A DNA stretch of 64,000 nt from Caballeronia novacaledonica (GTDB lineage: Bacteria > Pseudomonadota > Gammaproteobacteria > Burkholderiales > Burkholderiaceae), in assembly GCF_900258035.1 (NCBI RefSeq), contig NZ_OGTP01000001.1, positions 744,001-808,000 of the forward strand. Direction: 5' to 3'. A model generated the notes under the pieces. That model did no database searches. It was given only the letters and a program-made list of their open reading frames with translations, and was not told the DNA's origin. Shown in pieces: positions 1 to 9,510 of this stretch; position 1 is the first letter of the stretch; each line of letters starts with the position of its first letter. Both the position numbers and the translations under genes were made by a program.

Positions 1-1
1 G

Positions 2-205
2 GACGCGGCGGTCATCATGAAGCTCGGCCGCAACTTCGAGAAAGTGCGGCGCGTGCTCGGCGAGCTTGGACTCGATCGGCGCGCGCTGTATGTCGAGCGC
101 GCGACGATGTCAAATCAGCGCATCGTGCCGCTCGATGAAGTCGATCCGATGGCGTCGCCCTACTTCTCGCTGCTCGTCGTGCCGGGGAAAAAATGGCGCG
201 CGTGA
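2..205 (+). CDS. cobI: Precorrin-2 C20-methyltransferase, C-terminal part
   Basis: Only the last 67 codons are in the window; the 5' part lies off the left edge. The visible part begins [19 protein letters not shown] and ends with APYFS-type motif ([11 protein letters not shown]), which is the usual C-terminus of CobI/CbiL methyltransferases. CobI adds the C20 methyl group to precorrin-2 using S-adenosylmethionine in aerobic cobalamin synthesis. Its stop overlaps the start of the next gene by 13 bases, so the two are likely translationally coupled. The family call follows from the C-terminal match and from the cobJ neighbour. Confidence 0.85.
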   Translation, partial: DAAVIMKLGRNFEKVRRVLGELGLDRRALYVERATMSNQRIVPLDEVDPMASPYFSLLVVPGKKWRA

Positions 206-1830
206 CGACTTCCATGCCGATGGCGATCGTCATTCTCGGCGCGGGCGCGCTCGATACGGCGCGGCGAATTCAGGCGCGCTTGGCGCATTCGCGCGTGCAT
301 GGCCTCGCCAGCCGCGTGAACGCGGACATCGCGTATGATGATTTCGCTGCGCACGTGCGCGCGCTGTATGCGTCGGGTACGCCGATTATCGCGCTGTGCT
401 CGGCGGGCATCGTGATCCGCGCGCTCGCGATGTCTCTTGCCGACAAGGGCGCTGAACCGCCCGTGCTCGCCGTTGCGCAAGATGGCAGCGCGGTCGTGCC
501 GCTGCTTGGCGGCATGAGCGGCGTGAACGTGCTGGCGCGCGAGATCGGCGACGCGCTCGGCATCGCGCCCGCGATCACGACGAGCGGCGAACTGCGCTTC
601 GGTCAATGCCTGCTCGCGCCGCCCGAAGGTTATGCGCTCGCGGATATCGAGCGAGGCAAGCGCTTCGTATCGGATTTGCTCGCGGGCGAAACGACGCGCA
701 TCGAAGGCCATGCGCCCTGGCTCGACGATGCCGATCTGCCCCGCGCCCGCGATGCGCGTCTTGCCGTGCGCATCACGCCGCTCGCCACGCGCGATGAAGA
801 CAGTCTCGTGATTCATCCGCGCTGCGTGCTCGCGTGGATCGGGCACGTATCGCCCGATGATGACGTCGCCGAACGCGTTCATGCCGCGATGCGCGCGCAA
901 GGTTTATCGCCGCTTGCGCTCGCGGCATTGACAGCGCCCGTGCGTTACATGACGTCGCGATCACTCGAAGATGCCGCGCATGCTTTGAACGTACCGCTGC
1001 GCTTTCACGACGCCGGCGATACGCAAGATATTGCATTGCACGTCGGCGATGCACCTATCGATGCGCAATCGATCGGCCGTGCGCGCGGCACGCTGACCGT
1101 GATCGGACTCGGCCCCGGCAGCGCGGAATCGATGACGCCGGCCGCGCGCGCCGCGCTCATCGCCGCGCAAGACGTGCTCGGCTACGAAACGTACGTGCGC
1201 ATGGCCGGACCGTTTCGCGACGATCAGCGCGTGCACATGACCGACAATCGCGAGGAATTGCAGCGCGCGCGCCACGCTTTCGAACTGGCGAGCGAGGGAC
1301 GGCGCGTGGTCGTCGTGTCGTCCGGCGATCCGGGCGTGTTCGCGATGGCGGCCGCCGTGCTCGAAGCGCTCGACGAAGGACACGCGGTGCATCCCGAATG
1401 GAGCGCGGTGAAACTCTCGATCGTGCCGGGCGTGTCGGCATCGCTCGCCACGGCTGCGCGTGCGGGCGCACCGCTCGGCCACGATTTTTGCGCGCTGTCG
1501 CTCTCGGATAACCTGAAGCCGTGGAGCGTGATCGAGAAACGCATCGCGCTTGCGGGCGAAGCCGATCTCGTGATGGCGTTCTATAACCCGCTGTCGAAAG
1601 CGCGGCCTTGGCAGTTCGACCGCGCGATCGAGATCGTGAAGCGGCATCGCGGTGCGCACACGCCCGTCGTTCTGGGACGAGATATCGGGCGTCCGGCCGA
1701 AGCATTACGCATCGTGACGCTGGGCGAATTGAAAAGCGAACTCGTCGATATGCGGACGATGGTAATAATCGGTTCATCGACGACGCGCATAGTAGGCGAT
1801 TGGGTTTATACGCCGCGATGGTATGAGTAA
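193..1830 (+). CDS. cobJ: CbiG-CobJ fusion, precorrin-3B C17-methyltransferase
   Basis: 545 residues, about twice the length of a stand-alone CobJ. Residues about 10-290 resemble CbiG: an N-terminal domain with [17 protein letters not shown] and [15 protein letters not shown], then a weaker CobE-like domain ([18 protein letters not shown]). From about residue 297 a complete CobJ domain follows, with the SAM-binding start [52 protein letters not shown] and [11 protein letters not shown]. CobJ methylates C17 with ring contraction. The CbiG part in other organisms acts in the oxygen-independent route, so its role here is uncertain. The gene overlaps cobI upstream and converges on chlD with a 25-base overlap. 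Confidence 0.9.
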   Translation: MARVTTSMPMAIVILGAGALDTARRIQARLAHSRVHGLASRVNADIAYDDFAAHVRALYASGTPIIALCSAGIVIRALAMSLADKGAEPPVLAVAQDGSAVVPLLGGMSGVNVLAREIGDALGIAPAITTSGELRFGQCLLAPPEGYALADIERGKRFVSDLLAGETTRIEGHAPWLDDADLPRARDARLAVRITPLATRDEDSLVIHPRCVLAWIGHVSPDDDVAERVHAAMRAQGLSPLALAALTAPVRYMTSRSLEDAAHALNVPLRFHDAGDTQDIALHVGDAPIDAQSIGRARGTLTVIGLGPGSAESMTPAARAALIAAQDVLGYETYVRMAGPFRDDQRVHMTDNREELQRARHAFELASEGRRVVVVSSGDPGVFAMAAAVLEALDEGHAVHPEWSAVKLSIVPGVSASLATAARAGAPLGHDFCALSLSDNLKPWSVIEKRIALAGEADLVMAFYNPLSKARPWQFDRAIEIVKRHRGAHTPVVLGRDIGRPAEALRIVTLGELKSELVDMRTMVIIGSSTTRIVGDWVYTPRWYE

Positions 1831-2480
1831 TTATCGCCTGCGCTCAGTGCGTCGGCGGTGATGTATCGCGCGCCCCAGCCGCGCGCAAGCGCTTCGCCGC
1901 GTCCGGCTCGAATCGCGCCCTCTTCGAAATCCACGACGACGATTTCATCGGCCGATGTCGGCGCGTTCGGCTTCTCGTTCGTGCGGCCGTCGGTCAGCAC
2001 CCACAACCAGCGCCGTTGCGACGGCCTGTGCCGGGCCGCGCGTTCGAGCACCGTGGCGGCGCTCGACAGCCCGAGCGCGAGCGGCGTGCCGCCACCGCCG
2101 CCGATCGGCGCGACCCAGCGCTCGTTGAACCAGTGCGCGGCGCCCGGCTGGCGGCGCACTTCCGCACGTCCGCCGCCGAAACACACGAGCGCGATCATCG
2201 CGCGTTCGCGATACGCCCGATCGAACAACGCGACGAGCATGCCCTTCGCGCGCGCAAGCCGTTCGCCCGCGAGCATCGAGCCGGAGCAATCGAGAAGAAA
2301 GCAATGCAGCGCCGCGCTCTCGCCTCGCGTGCGCCGATAGCGAAGATGCCGCGCGTCGAGCCGCATCGAACGCTTTGCGCGCAGCGTCGCCATCCAGTCG
2401 ATCGACGCGCTCGCGTCACCGTCGCGCGCGGCGTAGCGGCCTTTCGTGCGCGATTCGTTCCATCGAAGGCGACGCCCCAC
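1806..2480 (-). CDS. Cobaltochelatase-associated VWA protein (ChlD/BchD-like, short)
   Basis: 224 residues with a von Willebrand factor A domain. The MIDAS motif appears as LLDCSGSM (DxSxS), followed by GGGGGTPLALGL and LTDGRTNE. It resembles the C-terminal half of magnesium chelatase subunit D and lacks the AAA+ and acidic linker parts of a full D subunit. It is the last gene of the cobW-cobN-chlI-chlD set, so I infer it works with the ChlI-like ATPase and CobN in inserting cobalt. The start taken is a GTG 32 bases after chlI. Its 3' end overlaps the end of cobJ on the other strand. Confidence 0.8.
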   Translation of the reverse strand: MGRRLRWNESRTKGRYAARDGDASASIDWMATLRAKRSMRLDARHLRYRRTRGESAALHCFLLDCSGSMLAGERLARAKGMLVALFDRAYRERAMIALVCFGGGRAEVRRQPGAAHWFNERWVAPIGGGGGTPLALGLSSAATVLERAARHRPSQRRWLWVLTDGRTNEKPNAPTSADEIVVVDFEEGAIRAGRGEALARGWGARYITADALSAGDNYSYHRGV

Positions 2481-2512
2481 GTCGAAGGCATCCGCGTCGC
2501 GCCTTCGATGGT

Positions 2513-3508
2513 TCAGGCTTTTTTTGCGGCGAGCGGCCTCACTTGCTTGACCTTCGCGGTGCCCGCCGGTTCAGCCGGCATGTAGCCCCAATCCGATTCG
2601 GCCGAACCTGCATCGCGCGACGTGGCTTCACGCCCGGCCGGTTCACGCGATGGCGCCCCGGTCTCGCGCCTGCGATGTTTCAACACGGCATCAGCGACAC
2701 GTTCGACATGCGTCACCGTCACGTTCGACGCGCCTTCCAGCGCAGCCAGCGCCCGCGCCGCGCGCAACATCACGATATCCGCACGCAAGCCATCCACATG
2801 CGCCTCGATGCAAAGCGCGCTCACGCGGGCATGAACGGCGTCGTCGAAATCGAATGACGATAGCGACGCGCGCGCCGCATGAATGCGTGCGTTCAGCGAC
2901 GTCTGTTCACGCTCGTATTGCGTGCGAAATGCTTCGGGGTCCGTATCGAATGCGAGCCGCGCCTTGACGATGCGCTGCCGAACGGCCGCATCGAAGCAAT
3001 TGCTCATCTCCACAGCGAGCCCGAAACGATCGAGCAATTGCGGGCGCAACTCGCCCTCTTCCGGATTCATCGTGCCGATCAGCACGAAGCGCGCGTCATG
3101 CCGATGCGAAATGCCGTCGCGCTCGACGATGTTCACGCCGCTCGCCGCGACATCGAGCAACTGATCGACGAGCGGATTCGGCAGCAGATTCACTTCATCG
3201 ACATACAGCACGCCGAGATGCGCCTTCGCGAGCAGGCCGGGTGAGAACTTCACGCCGCCGTCGCGCAATGCGCTTTGAATGTCGAGTGTGCCGATCAACT
3301 GCTCTTCGCTCGCGCCGAGCGGCAACGTGACGAGCTTGCCCTCGGGCAACAGCTCCGCGAGCGCGCGCGCCGCCGTCGATTTCGCCGTGCCGCGCGGCCC
3401 GCTGACGAGCACGCCGCCGATCGAAGGATCGACCGCCGCGAGCAACAGCGCCTGCTGCAAGGGCGCTTGCGCGACGAGCGCGGTGAAGGGAAAAGTGAGC
3501 GGGTTCAA
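2513..3508 (-). CDS. ChlI/BchI-like AAA+ ATPase, cobaltochelatase partner
   Basis: 331 residues from a TTG start, giving MNPLTFPFTALVAQAP at the N-terminus. I chose this start because it overlaps the cobN stop (TTGA), has GAGGG upstream, and matches where the family begins; a longer in-frame form exists inside cobN but has no family similarity. Walker A is GPRGTAKST and Walker B is LYVDEVNLL, with the sensor region FVLIGTMNPEEGELRPQLLD. The family supplies ATP-driven remodelling to magnesium or cobalt chelatases. In this operon it probably replaces CobS as motor for CobN. The C-terminal tail is enriched in Arg and Glu. Confidence 0.88.
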   Translation of the reverse strand: MNPLTFPFTALVAQAPLQQALLLAAVDPSIGGVLVSGPRGTAKSTAARALAELLPEGKLVTLPLGASEEQLIGTLDIQSALRDGGVKFSPGLLAKAHLGVLYVDEVNLLPNPLVDQLLDVAASGVNIVERDGISHRHDARFVLIGTMNPEEGELRPQLLDRFGLAVEMSNCFDAAVRQRIVKARLAFDTDPEAFRTQYEREQTSLNARIHAARASLSSFDFDDAVHARVSALCIEAHVDGLRADIVMLRAARALAALEGASNVTVTHVERVADAVLKHRRRETGAPSREPAGREATSRDAGSAESDWGYMPAEPAGTAKVKQVRPLAAKKA

Positions 3509-6500
3509 TGTTGTCGGCCCTCGATGCACTGTTCGACATCGAGCAGATGCCGTTCGACCTGCTCGCGATAGCCAGCGGGTTCCTGCCACAAACCGCGTTG
3601 CATCGCTTCGAGCAGGCGCTCGCAGATCGATTGCAGCGCGTGCGGATTGTGTTGCGTGATGAACTCGCGCGTGTCGGCGTCGTTCACGTAGGCGTCGGTG
3701 ACAAGCGCATATTGATGATCCGACACGACGCGCGCGGTGGCGTCATAGCCGAAAAGATAATCGACGGTTGCGGCGAGTTCGGACGCGCCCTTGTAGCCGT
3801 GCCGCTTCACGCCATCGATCCACTTCGGATTCACGACGCGCGAACGCACCACGCGCGCGATCTCTTCGTTCAACGTGCGCACGCGCGGCGCGGCGGGATT
3901 GCTGTGATCCGCGTTATACGCCTGCGGCTGCACGCCCGACAGGTAACGCACGGCCGCGACCATGCCGCCTTGGAACTGATGATAGTCGTTCGAATCGAGC
4001 AGATCGTGTTCGCGATTGTCCTGATTCTGCAGCACGACATCGAGCGTCGAGAGCCGCGTGCCGAAGCTCGCGCGCGCTTCGACGCCGTCGCCCGATTGCG
4101 AATACGCGTAGCCGCCCGTGCTTTGATACGCAGCGGAAAGATCGGCGTCGGACTGCCATTGTCTTGCGTCGATCAGTTCCTGCAAGCCCGCGCCGTATGC
4201 GCCCGGCTTCGTGCTGAACACGCGCCAGCCCGCGCGCCGCCGCGCTTCCTTCGCTTCGACGCCGCGCGCGATCAATTCGTCGCGTTCGCGCAGGATGCGT
4301 GCGCGGATCGGGTTGATGTCGCCGGTCTCGTCGTCGAGTTCGGCGACGGCCTGCACGGCCGCGTCGAAGAGATGAATGAGGTTCGCGAACGCATCGCGAA
4401 AGAAGCCCGATACGCGCAGCGTCACGTCGATGCGCGGCCGGTTGAAGATCGATATCGGCAGAATCTCGAAGTCGGTCACGCGATGACTGCCCGCTGCCCA
4501 CTTCGGCCGCACGCCGATGAGCGCGAACGCCTGCGCGATATCGTCGCCGCCGGTGCGCATCGTCGCGGTGCCCCACACGGACAAGCCGATCGCGCGCGGA
4601 AAATCGCCATGATCCTGCACATGGCGTTCGACCAGCGCGTTCGCCGACTTGAGCCCGAGCGACCAGGCCGCCTGCGTCGGCAACGCGCGCGTATCGACGG
4701 AATAGAAGTTGCGGCCCGTGGGCAGCACGTCCGGCCTGCCGCGCGATGGCGAACCGCTCGGCCCCGGCGGCACGAAACGCCCTTCGAGGCCGCGCCTCAG
4801 TTGCACAAGCTCTTGCGGGCCGCATGCGTCCAGCCGTGCGAGCACGTCGCCGCGCAAGCGTTCCAGCACGAGCGATGCATGCGGACCGGGCGCGGCGGCA
4901 TCATGCTCGGATAATAGTTGCATTGCTAACGATTCGAGGCGTTCGCGCGTATCGCCCTGATGACGCCACGGCGCATCGCTCACATCGGCGAGCGCGCGCG
5001 GACGCGGCCCGCTCCACGGCGCGGCCCAGTCGGCGTCGAGCGGATCGAAGTCAGCGGGCAATTGCAGGTCGCGCGCGATCGCCGTGATGAGGCTCGCGTT
5101 CGCGCGCTGCCCGTCGCCGACAGGAAAGCGGCCGAGGGCAAGCAACGTATCGCGGCGCTGCACGCCTTGCGGCGAGATGCCGAACACGTGCAGGCCATCG
5201 CGAATCTGCGCTTCCTTCAGTTCGCAGAGATACGCGTCGGCGCGGGTGAGCAAGGCGTCTTCACCCACGGCATCGCGTGGCGCTTCCAGCCCGAGTTCTT
5301 CGTGCAGCCGGTTCTCGACGATGCTCGCGAGAATCGACTTGCGCAACAGCTTCGCGCGGCGCGCATCGACCATCAAGGCTTCGTAGTATTCGTCGACCTG
5401 ACGCTCCAGATCCTGCAACGGCCCGTAGTTTTCGGCGCGCGTGAGCGGCGGCATCAGATGATCGATGATGACGGCCTGCGCGCGGCGCTTCGCCTGGCTG
5501 CCTTCGCCCGGATCGTTCACGATGAACGGATAGAGATGCGGCATCGGTCCGAGAATCGCATCGGGCCAGCACGACGACGACAACGCGACGCTCTTGCCCG
5601 GCAGCCATTCGAGATTGCCGTGCTTGCCCACGTGCACGATCGCATCCATCTGAAAGCGCTCACGCAACCAGACATGGAACGCGAGATACGAATGCGGCGG
5701 AACGAGTTCGGCATCGTGATAGCTCGCGTAGTCGTTGCGCCCGCGCGAACGCGAAGGCTGAATGCCGACGAAGACTTCGCCGCAACGATAGCCCGAGATC
5801 ATGAAGCGGCCGCGTCTCACCGTAGGGTCGTCTTCGGGCGCGCCCCAGGTCTCTTCCAGCGCGGCGCGCGCGTCGGCGGGCAGCGTGCGGTATGCATCGA
5901 GATAGTCATCGAGCGAAAGGCTCTGCAGCGCGGGACGCAAGTCGCGCACGACGGGATCGTTGGTCACGCCGGCGGTCAACGCGGCGATGAGCGCATCGCC
6001 ATTTTCTGGAATGTCGCTGACGCGGTAGCCTTCGCGCGCGAGCATCGTGAGAATGCCGATGGCCGATGCGGGCGTGTCGAGTCCCACGCCGTTGCCGATG
6101 CGCCCTTCGCTCGCCGGATAGTTCGCGAGCACGAGTGCGATGCGCTTCTGCGCGTTCGGTGTATGACGCAGCTTGCACCAGCGGCGGCTCAGTTCCGCGA
6201 CGAAGCGCACGCGCTCCGCATCGGCCTGATAGCGCACCACGTCCACTTGCGTATGCTTGCAGTGATACGCGAGTCCTTTGAAACTGATCGCGCGCGTGAT
6301 GATGCGGCCATCGACTTCGGGCAGCGCGACATGCATCGCGACATCGCGCGAGTTCAGGCCGTGATTGTCCTTTTGCCAGTCGTCGCGATTGCCGCCGCTC
6401 AGAATGACTTGCAGCACGGGCGCATCGCCCGCGACTTCGAATGTTTCATCGTCACCGATCACACTCGCCGCGAACGCCGTCGTGTTCAATACGAGCGACG

Positions 6501-7281
6501 CGCGATGCTCCGCGCATAAACGCCCGACGACTTCGCGGCTCACGCTTTCCTTCAGCGATGAAATCGCGATGGGCAGCGGATTCATGCCTTCTTTTTCGAG
6601 CGCTTCGATGAGCGCGTCGAATACGGTGGTATTGCCCGACTGCAAATGCGCGCGATAAAAAAGAATCGCGGCGATGGGCGCGCCTTCGGTCCAGCGCGCC
6701 TGCCAGTCTTCGATAGTCGCGATATCGCGCTCGGGATGATAGATCGCGACCGCGGGCAGCGGGCTCGGTGGCTGCGGCTCGCGCCCGAAGCCGAAGGCGC
6801 GGTTCGCGATCGTGCGCAGAAATTCTTCCGCGTTGCGCGCGCCGCCTTCGCGCAGATAGCGCGACAGTTCGCGGCAAAAATCCGCATCCGCCGTGCTTTT
6901 GCCGATGAGATTCGGATCCTCGGCGAGATCGCCCGAAAACATCGCGAGCATCTGTTGCTCCTGCTTCGCGAGCGCGACGAGCCGCTCGATGCCGTACGGC
7001 CAATACGATTCTCCGCCCAAGTGATCGACGATCACGACTTTCGCGTGCCGCAAGACATCGTCGACATAGAAATCGACCGAAGCGGGCTGGCGCAGAAACG
7101 ACTGATTCGCGAGCCGCACTTCGGGAAAGCCCGCTTCCAGTCGCGGAAACACGCTCGCGAGCAACGCGAGCGTCGTGTCGGCGGAACTGAGCACCACGAT
7201 AGGCGCACGCGTCTGATCGATGCGCATGACGCCTTGCGCGTCGTCGACGAAGCCACCGGGTGTCGTGCGAAGCAGATGCAT
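3505..7281 (-). CDS. cobN: Aerobic cobaltochelatase large subunit CobN
   Basis: 1258 residues, normal for CobN. It starts MHLLRTTPGGFVDD and shows the family hallmarks HVGKHGNLEWLPGKS, YPFIVNDPGEGSQAKRRAQA and a C-terminal region with GGMVAAVRYLSG and VNPKWIDGVKRHGYKGASE. CobN binds hydrogenobyrinic acid a,c-diamide and inserts cobalt with ATP hydrolysed by partner subunits. The gene begins five bases after the cobW stop and its stop overlaps the chlI start, so this is one tightly packed transcription unit. It should be repressed by cobalamin through the riboswitch ahead of cobW. Confidence 0.95.
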   Translation of the reverse strand: MHLLRTTPGGFVDDAQGVMRIDQTRAPIVVLSSADTTLALLASVFPRLEAGFPEVRLANQSFLRQPASVDFYVDDVLRHAKVVIVDHLGGESYWPYGIERLVALAKQEQQMLAMFSGDLAEDPNLIGKSTADADFCRELSRYLREGGARNAEEFLRTIANRAFGFGREPQPPSPLPAVAIYHPERDIATIEDWQARWTEGAPIAAILFYRAHLQSGNTTVFDALIEALEKEGMNPLPIAISSLKESVSREVVGRLCAEHRASLVLNTTAFAASVIGDDETFEVAGDAPVLQVILSGGNRDDWQKDNHGLNSRDVAMHVALPEVDGRIITRAISFKGLAYHCKHTQVDVVRYQADAERVRFVAELSRRWCKLRHTPNAQKRIALVLANYPASEGRIGNGVGLDTPASAIGILTMLAREGYRVSDIPENGDALIAALTAGVTNDPVVRDLRPALQSLSLDDYLDAYRTLPADARAALEETWGAPEDDPTVRRGRFMISGYRCGEVFVGIQPSRSRGRNDYASYHDAELVPPHSYLAFHVWLRERFQMDAIVHVGKHGNLEWLPGKSVALSSSCWPDAILGPMPHLYPFIVNDPGEGSQAKRRAQAVIIDHLMPPLTRAENYGPLQDLERQVDEYYEALMVDARRAKLLRKSILASIVENRLHEELGLEAPRDAVGEDALLTRADAYLCELKEAQIRDGLHVFGISPQGVQRRDTLLALGRFPVGDGQRANASLITAIARDLQLPADFDPLDADWAAPWSGPRPRALADVSDAPWRHQGDTRERLESLAMQLLSEHDAAAPGPHASLVLERLRGDVLARLDACGPQELVQLRRGLEGRFVPPGPSGSPSRGRPDVLPTGRNFYSVDTRALPTQAAWSLGLKSANALVERHVQDHGDFPRAIGLSVWGTATMRTGGDDIAQAFALIGVRPKWAAGSHRVTDFEILPISIFNRPRIDVTLRVSGFFRDAFANLIHLFDAAVQAVAELDDETGDINPIRARILRERDELIARGVEAKEARRRAGWRVFSTKPGAYGAGLQELIDARQWQSDADLSAAYQSTGGYAYSQSGDGVEARASFGTRLSTLDVVLQNQDNREHDLLDSNDYHQFQGGMVAAVRYLSGVQPQAYNADHSNPAAPRVRTLNEEIARVVRSRVVNPKWIDGVKRHGYKGASELAATVDYLFGYDATARVVSDHQYALVTDAYVNDADTREFITQHNPHALQSICERLLEAMQRGLWQEPAGYREQVERHLLDVEQCIEGRQH

Positions 7282-7286
7282 GACGG

Positions 7287-8372
7287 TTAAGCCTGCGCGG
7301 GGACGCTTGCTAGCGCCGCGTCGAATGCGCGTTGCAGCGCGTCGCGGTCGAGGTCTTCGCCGATCAGCACGAAGCGGCTTTGCGTCTTCGCTTCGCCGGC
7401 TTGCCAGCGTCGATCGAAATAGCTGTCGAAACGGCGCCCGACGCCCTGCACCACGAGCCGCATCGCCGCGCCCGGCAACGCGGCGAAGCCCTTCACGCGA
7501 TAGATCATGTGTTGCTCGACGAGCGCATGCAACACGGCGATGGCCTGCTCGCGCGACTCGACCTTGCCATGAACCACGACCGAATCGAACTCGTCATGAT
7601 GATGATCCACGTGGCCTTCATCGTCCGGCGAGCCGTGATGATCGTGGCGCAGATGAATCGTCTCTTCCGATGCCGCTTCGAGCCCGAGCAGCGTATGCAC
7701 GTCGAGCCGGCCCATGTGCGCGGGCACGATCTTCACTTCGGGCGGAATCTCGGGACGCACGAGCACTTCGACTTTTCGCAGCGCCGCGTCGTCCATGAGA
7801 TCGGTCTTGTTCACGATGACGAGATCCGCCGACGAAAGCTGATCTTCGAACAACTCGTGCAGCGGCGATTCGTGATCGAGGTTCGGATCGGCCTTGCGCT
7901 GCGCGTCGACGGCGACGGGATTCGCCGCGAACTGGCCGCTCGCGGCAGCGGGACCATCGACCACGGTGACGACTGCATCGACCGTGAACGCGTTCTTGAT
8001 CGACGGCCAGTTGAACGCCTGCACGAGCGGCTTCGGCAACGCGAGACCCGATGTTTCGATCAGCACGTGATCGATGCTTTCGCGCCGCTCGACCAACTGC
8101 TCCATCACCGGATAGAACTCTTCCTGCACGGTGCAGCAGAGGCAACCGTTCGCGAGTTCGTAGAGATTGCGGTCCTTTGAACCGGCTTCGTCGTCGCAGC
8201 CGATGCCGCAACCCTTCAGGATTTCCCCGTCGATGCCGAGTTCGCCGAATTCATTGACGATCACCGCGATGCGCTTTCCTTGCGCGTTGGACAGGATATG
8301 CCGCATCAGCGTGGTCTTGCCGCTGCCGAGAAAGCCGGTCACGACCGTGACGGGAATCTTGCGGGTTTGCAT
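7287..8372 (-). CDS. cobW: CobW family metal-trafficking GTPase
   Basis: 361 residues from the ATG giving MQTRKIPVTVVTGFLGSGKT; the open frame extends further upstream into the riboswitch and that part is not coding. The P-loop GFLGSGKT is at about residues 13-20 and the metal-binding GCLCC at about 76-80. NKTDLMD is the GTP-specificity motif. A histidine-rich stretch (HLRHDHHGSPDDEGHVDHHH) lies near residue 245-265 and is likely a cobalt or zinc binding loop. CobW proteins are thought to deliver cobalt for the chelatase. First gene of the riboswitch-controlled operon. Confidence 0.93.
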   Translation of the reverse strand: MQTRKIPVTVVTGFLGSGKTTLMRHILSNAQGKRIAVIVNEFGELGIDGEILKGCGIGCDDEAGSKDRNLYELANGCLCCTVQEEFYPVMEQLVERRESIDHVLIETSGLALPKPLVQAFNWPSIKNAFTVDAVVTVVDGPAAASGQFAANPVAVDAQRKADPNLDHESPLHELFEDQLSSADLVIVNKTDLMDDAALRKVEVLVRPEIPPEVKIVPAHMGRLDVHTLLGLEAASEETIHLRHDHHGSPDDEGHVDHHHDEFDSVVVHGKVESREQAIAVLHALVEQHMIYRVKGFAALPGAAMRLVVQGVGRRFDSYFDRRWQAGEAKTQSRFVLIGEDLDRDALQRAFDAALASVPAQA

Positions 8373-8504
8373 CGTAGCTCCGTGGCTTTGGGTGCGTGCG
8401 CTTCGTGTCGCGCAATGCGTGACAACGCCGCGGGATGAAAGGGAAACGCACGCCGAGTGGATCATGGGCCGCGCCGCATCCCCGCGACAGCGATCCCTGT
8501 GAAA

Positions 8505-8702
8505 GTATGGCCGGTATCCGGGCTGACGACACGCCGCTTCGCCTTCCCGCGCGTCATTGCGCGCAGTGGCCTCGAAGCCGGCTTCCCGTTCGTGCGATGA
8601 AAACATCGTACGCAGGGGGAATCGCTTACCGTTGCGGGGGCAGCGCAGGTTGACGTCCGCTCGATGAATCGAAAGGAACGCGCCCTGCTTCCCGTTTAAC
8701 TG
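8505..8702 (-). promoter_or_regulatory. Cobalamin riboswitch upstream of cobW
   Basis: Read on the minus strand, the segment opens with GTTAAACGGGAAGCAGGG, contains the diagnostic core GCTGCCCCCGCAACGGTAAG, then ACGGGAAGCC, a GCGGGAAGGCGAAGCG arm, and ends with GTCAGCCCGGATACCGGCC, the B12-box region. These blocks occur in the order of the standard full-length cobalamin riboswitch. The cobW start codon is about 130 bases downstream. On binding adenosylcobalamin this class normally shuts off expression, so it should repress the whole cobW-cobN-chlI-chlD unit when B12 is plentiful. The exact ends are estimates. Confidence 0.92.
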
Positions 8703-8828
8703 CGCGCGAGAGAATCCGCGCGCGAGCACCAAAACTGCGTGAAAGTCTAGGCCCGAGGGGCGCGAGCGTCAAGAAACGGCGCGGCGCGCGCGATGTCATA
8801 ATGTCGGCCCGCTTTCTTCGAATTGACC

Positions 8829-9239
8829 ATGAGCACGAATGCGCCTGCCGTTACGCGGCTTGCGGTCGGTATCGGCTGCAGGCGAGGCGCGAGCGTCGAT
8901 GCGATCGAACATGCGGTGCGCATCGCGCTGGGCACGCGCCGGATCGGCGAGATCGCAGTCGTCGCGAGCATCGATGCGAAAAGGGATGAAGCGGGGTTGC
9001 TCGAATTTTGCGAGCGTCATGGCCTGCCCATGCGCTTTTATAGCGCCGATGAAATCGCGCACGCGCCGCGTGTCGCGATTTCGCATCGAGCGGTGAAGCA
9101 TATGAACGTCGATGGCGTATGCGAGCCGTGCGCGCTGCTTGCGGGCAACGCGCACAGTCTCATCGTGCCAAAGACGATCGATTGCGGCGTAACGGTCGCG
9201 ATCGCCCTGGCGCATGAGCCCTTTGCGGGCGGAACATGA
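8829..9239 (+). CDS. cobE: CobE (CbiG C-terminal domain) cobalamin protein
   Basis: 136 residues starting MSTNAPAVTRLAVGIGCRRGAS. The GIGCRRG motif near the N-terminus and the segment AVVASIDAKRDEAGLLEFCERHGLPMRFYSADEI are typical of the CobE/CbiG C-terminal domain. A C-terminal half with VCEPCALLAG and KTIDCGVTVAIAL completes the fold. CobE is part of aerobic cobalamin synthesis but its exact reaction is not settled. It is transcribed away from the cobW riboswitch. Its last 80 bases overlap a possible small gene on the other strand. I preferred the ATG over a TTG two codons upstream. Confidence 0.88.
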   Translation: MSTNAPAVTRLAVGIGCRRGASVDAIEHAVRIALGTRRIGEIAVVASIDAKRDEAGLLEFCERHGLPMRFYSADEIAHAPRVAISHRAVKHMNVDGVCEPCALLAGNAHSLIVPKTIDCGVTVAIALAHEPFAGGT

Positions 9240-9375
9240 ATACCGGCTTCGTCGCGCCACGCGGGCGCCGTGTTTCGGCGAGCGGCTTCGCGGCGAGCGG
9301 CTTGAATTTGTCGCGGCAAAGCCAGACGAGAACGGCAAGCGCCACGAGTTCCAGATAAAGATAGAGCGCGTCCAT
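9160..9375 (-). CDS. Possible small membrane protein antisense to cobE end
   Basis: 71 residues. It begins MDALYLYLELVALAVLVWLC, a single hydrophobic segment, followed by the basic stretch RDKFKPL and then an Arg/Pro-rich tail that lies opposite the cobE 3' end. A good ribosome binding site (AGGAGC, eight bases before the ATG) supports translation, and the segment 9240-9375 would otherwise be empty. The tail may be only a by-product of overlap with cobE. I recognise no family. Confidence is limited because a short antisense frame in GC-rich DNA can arise by chance. Confidence 0.45.
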   Translation of the reverse strand: MDALYLYLELVALAVLVWLCRDKFKPLAAKPLAETRRPRGATKPVFMFRPQRAHAPGRSRPLRRNRSSLAR

Positions 9376-9510
9376 GTTCTTGCTCCTGAAGTCGGTGAAT
9401 GCGTGAATGCATGATGCCCGCCGTCTGTTAGCGCAAAATTAAGCCGCGAATACAGCGGTCGCCTGATGTACGATACGGCGCGCCGCCATCCTGTTCACAC
9501 TGGAGTCGAT

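Noticed and set aside
3508..4914. 468-codon open frame on the plus strand opposite cobN
   Set aside because: Arg/Ala-rich antisense shadow of cobN in GC-rich DNA with no recognisable domain.
8373..8732. N-terminal extension of cobW by 120 codons
   Set aside because: The extension overlaps the cobalamin riboswitch and lacks family similarity; the P-loop is at the normal distance from the internal ATG.
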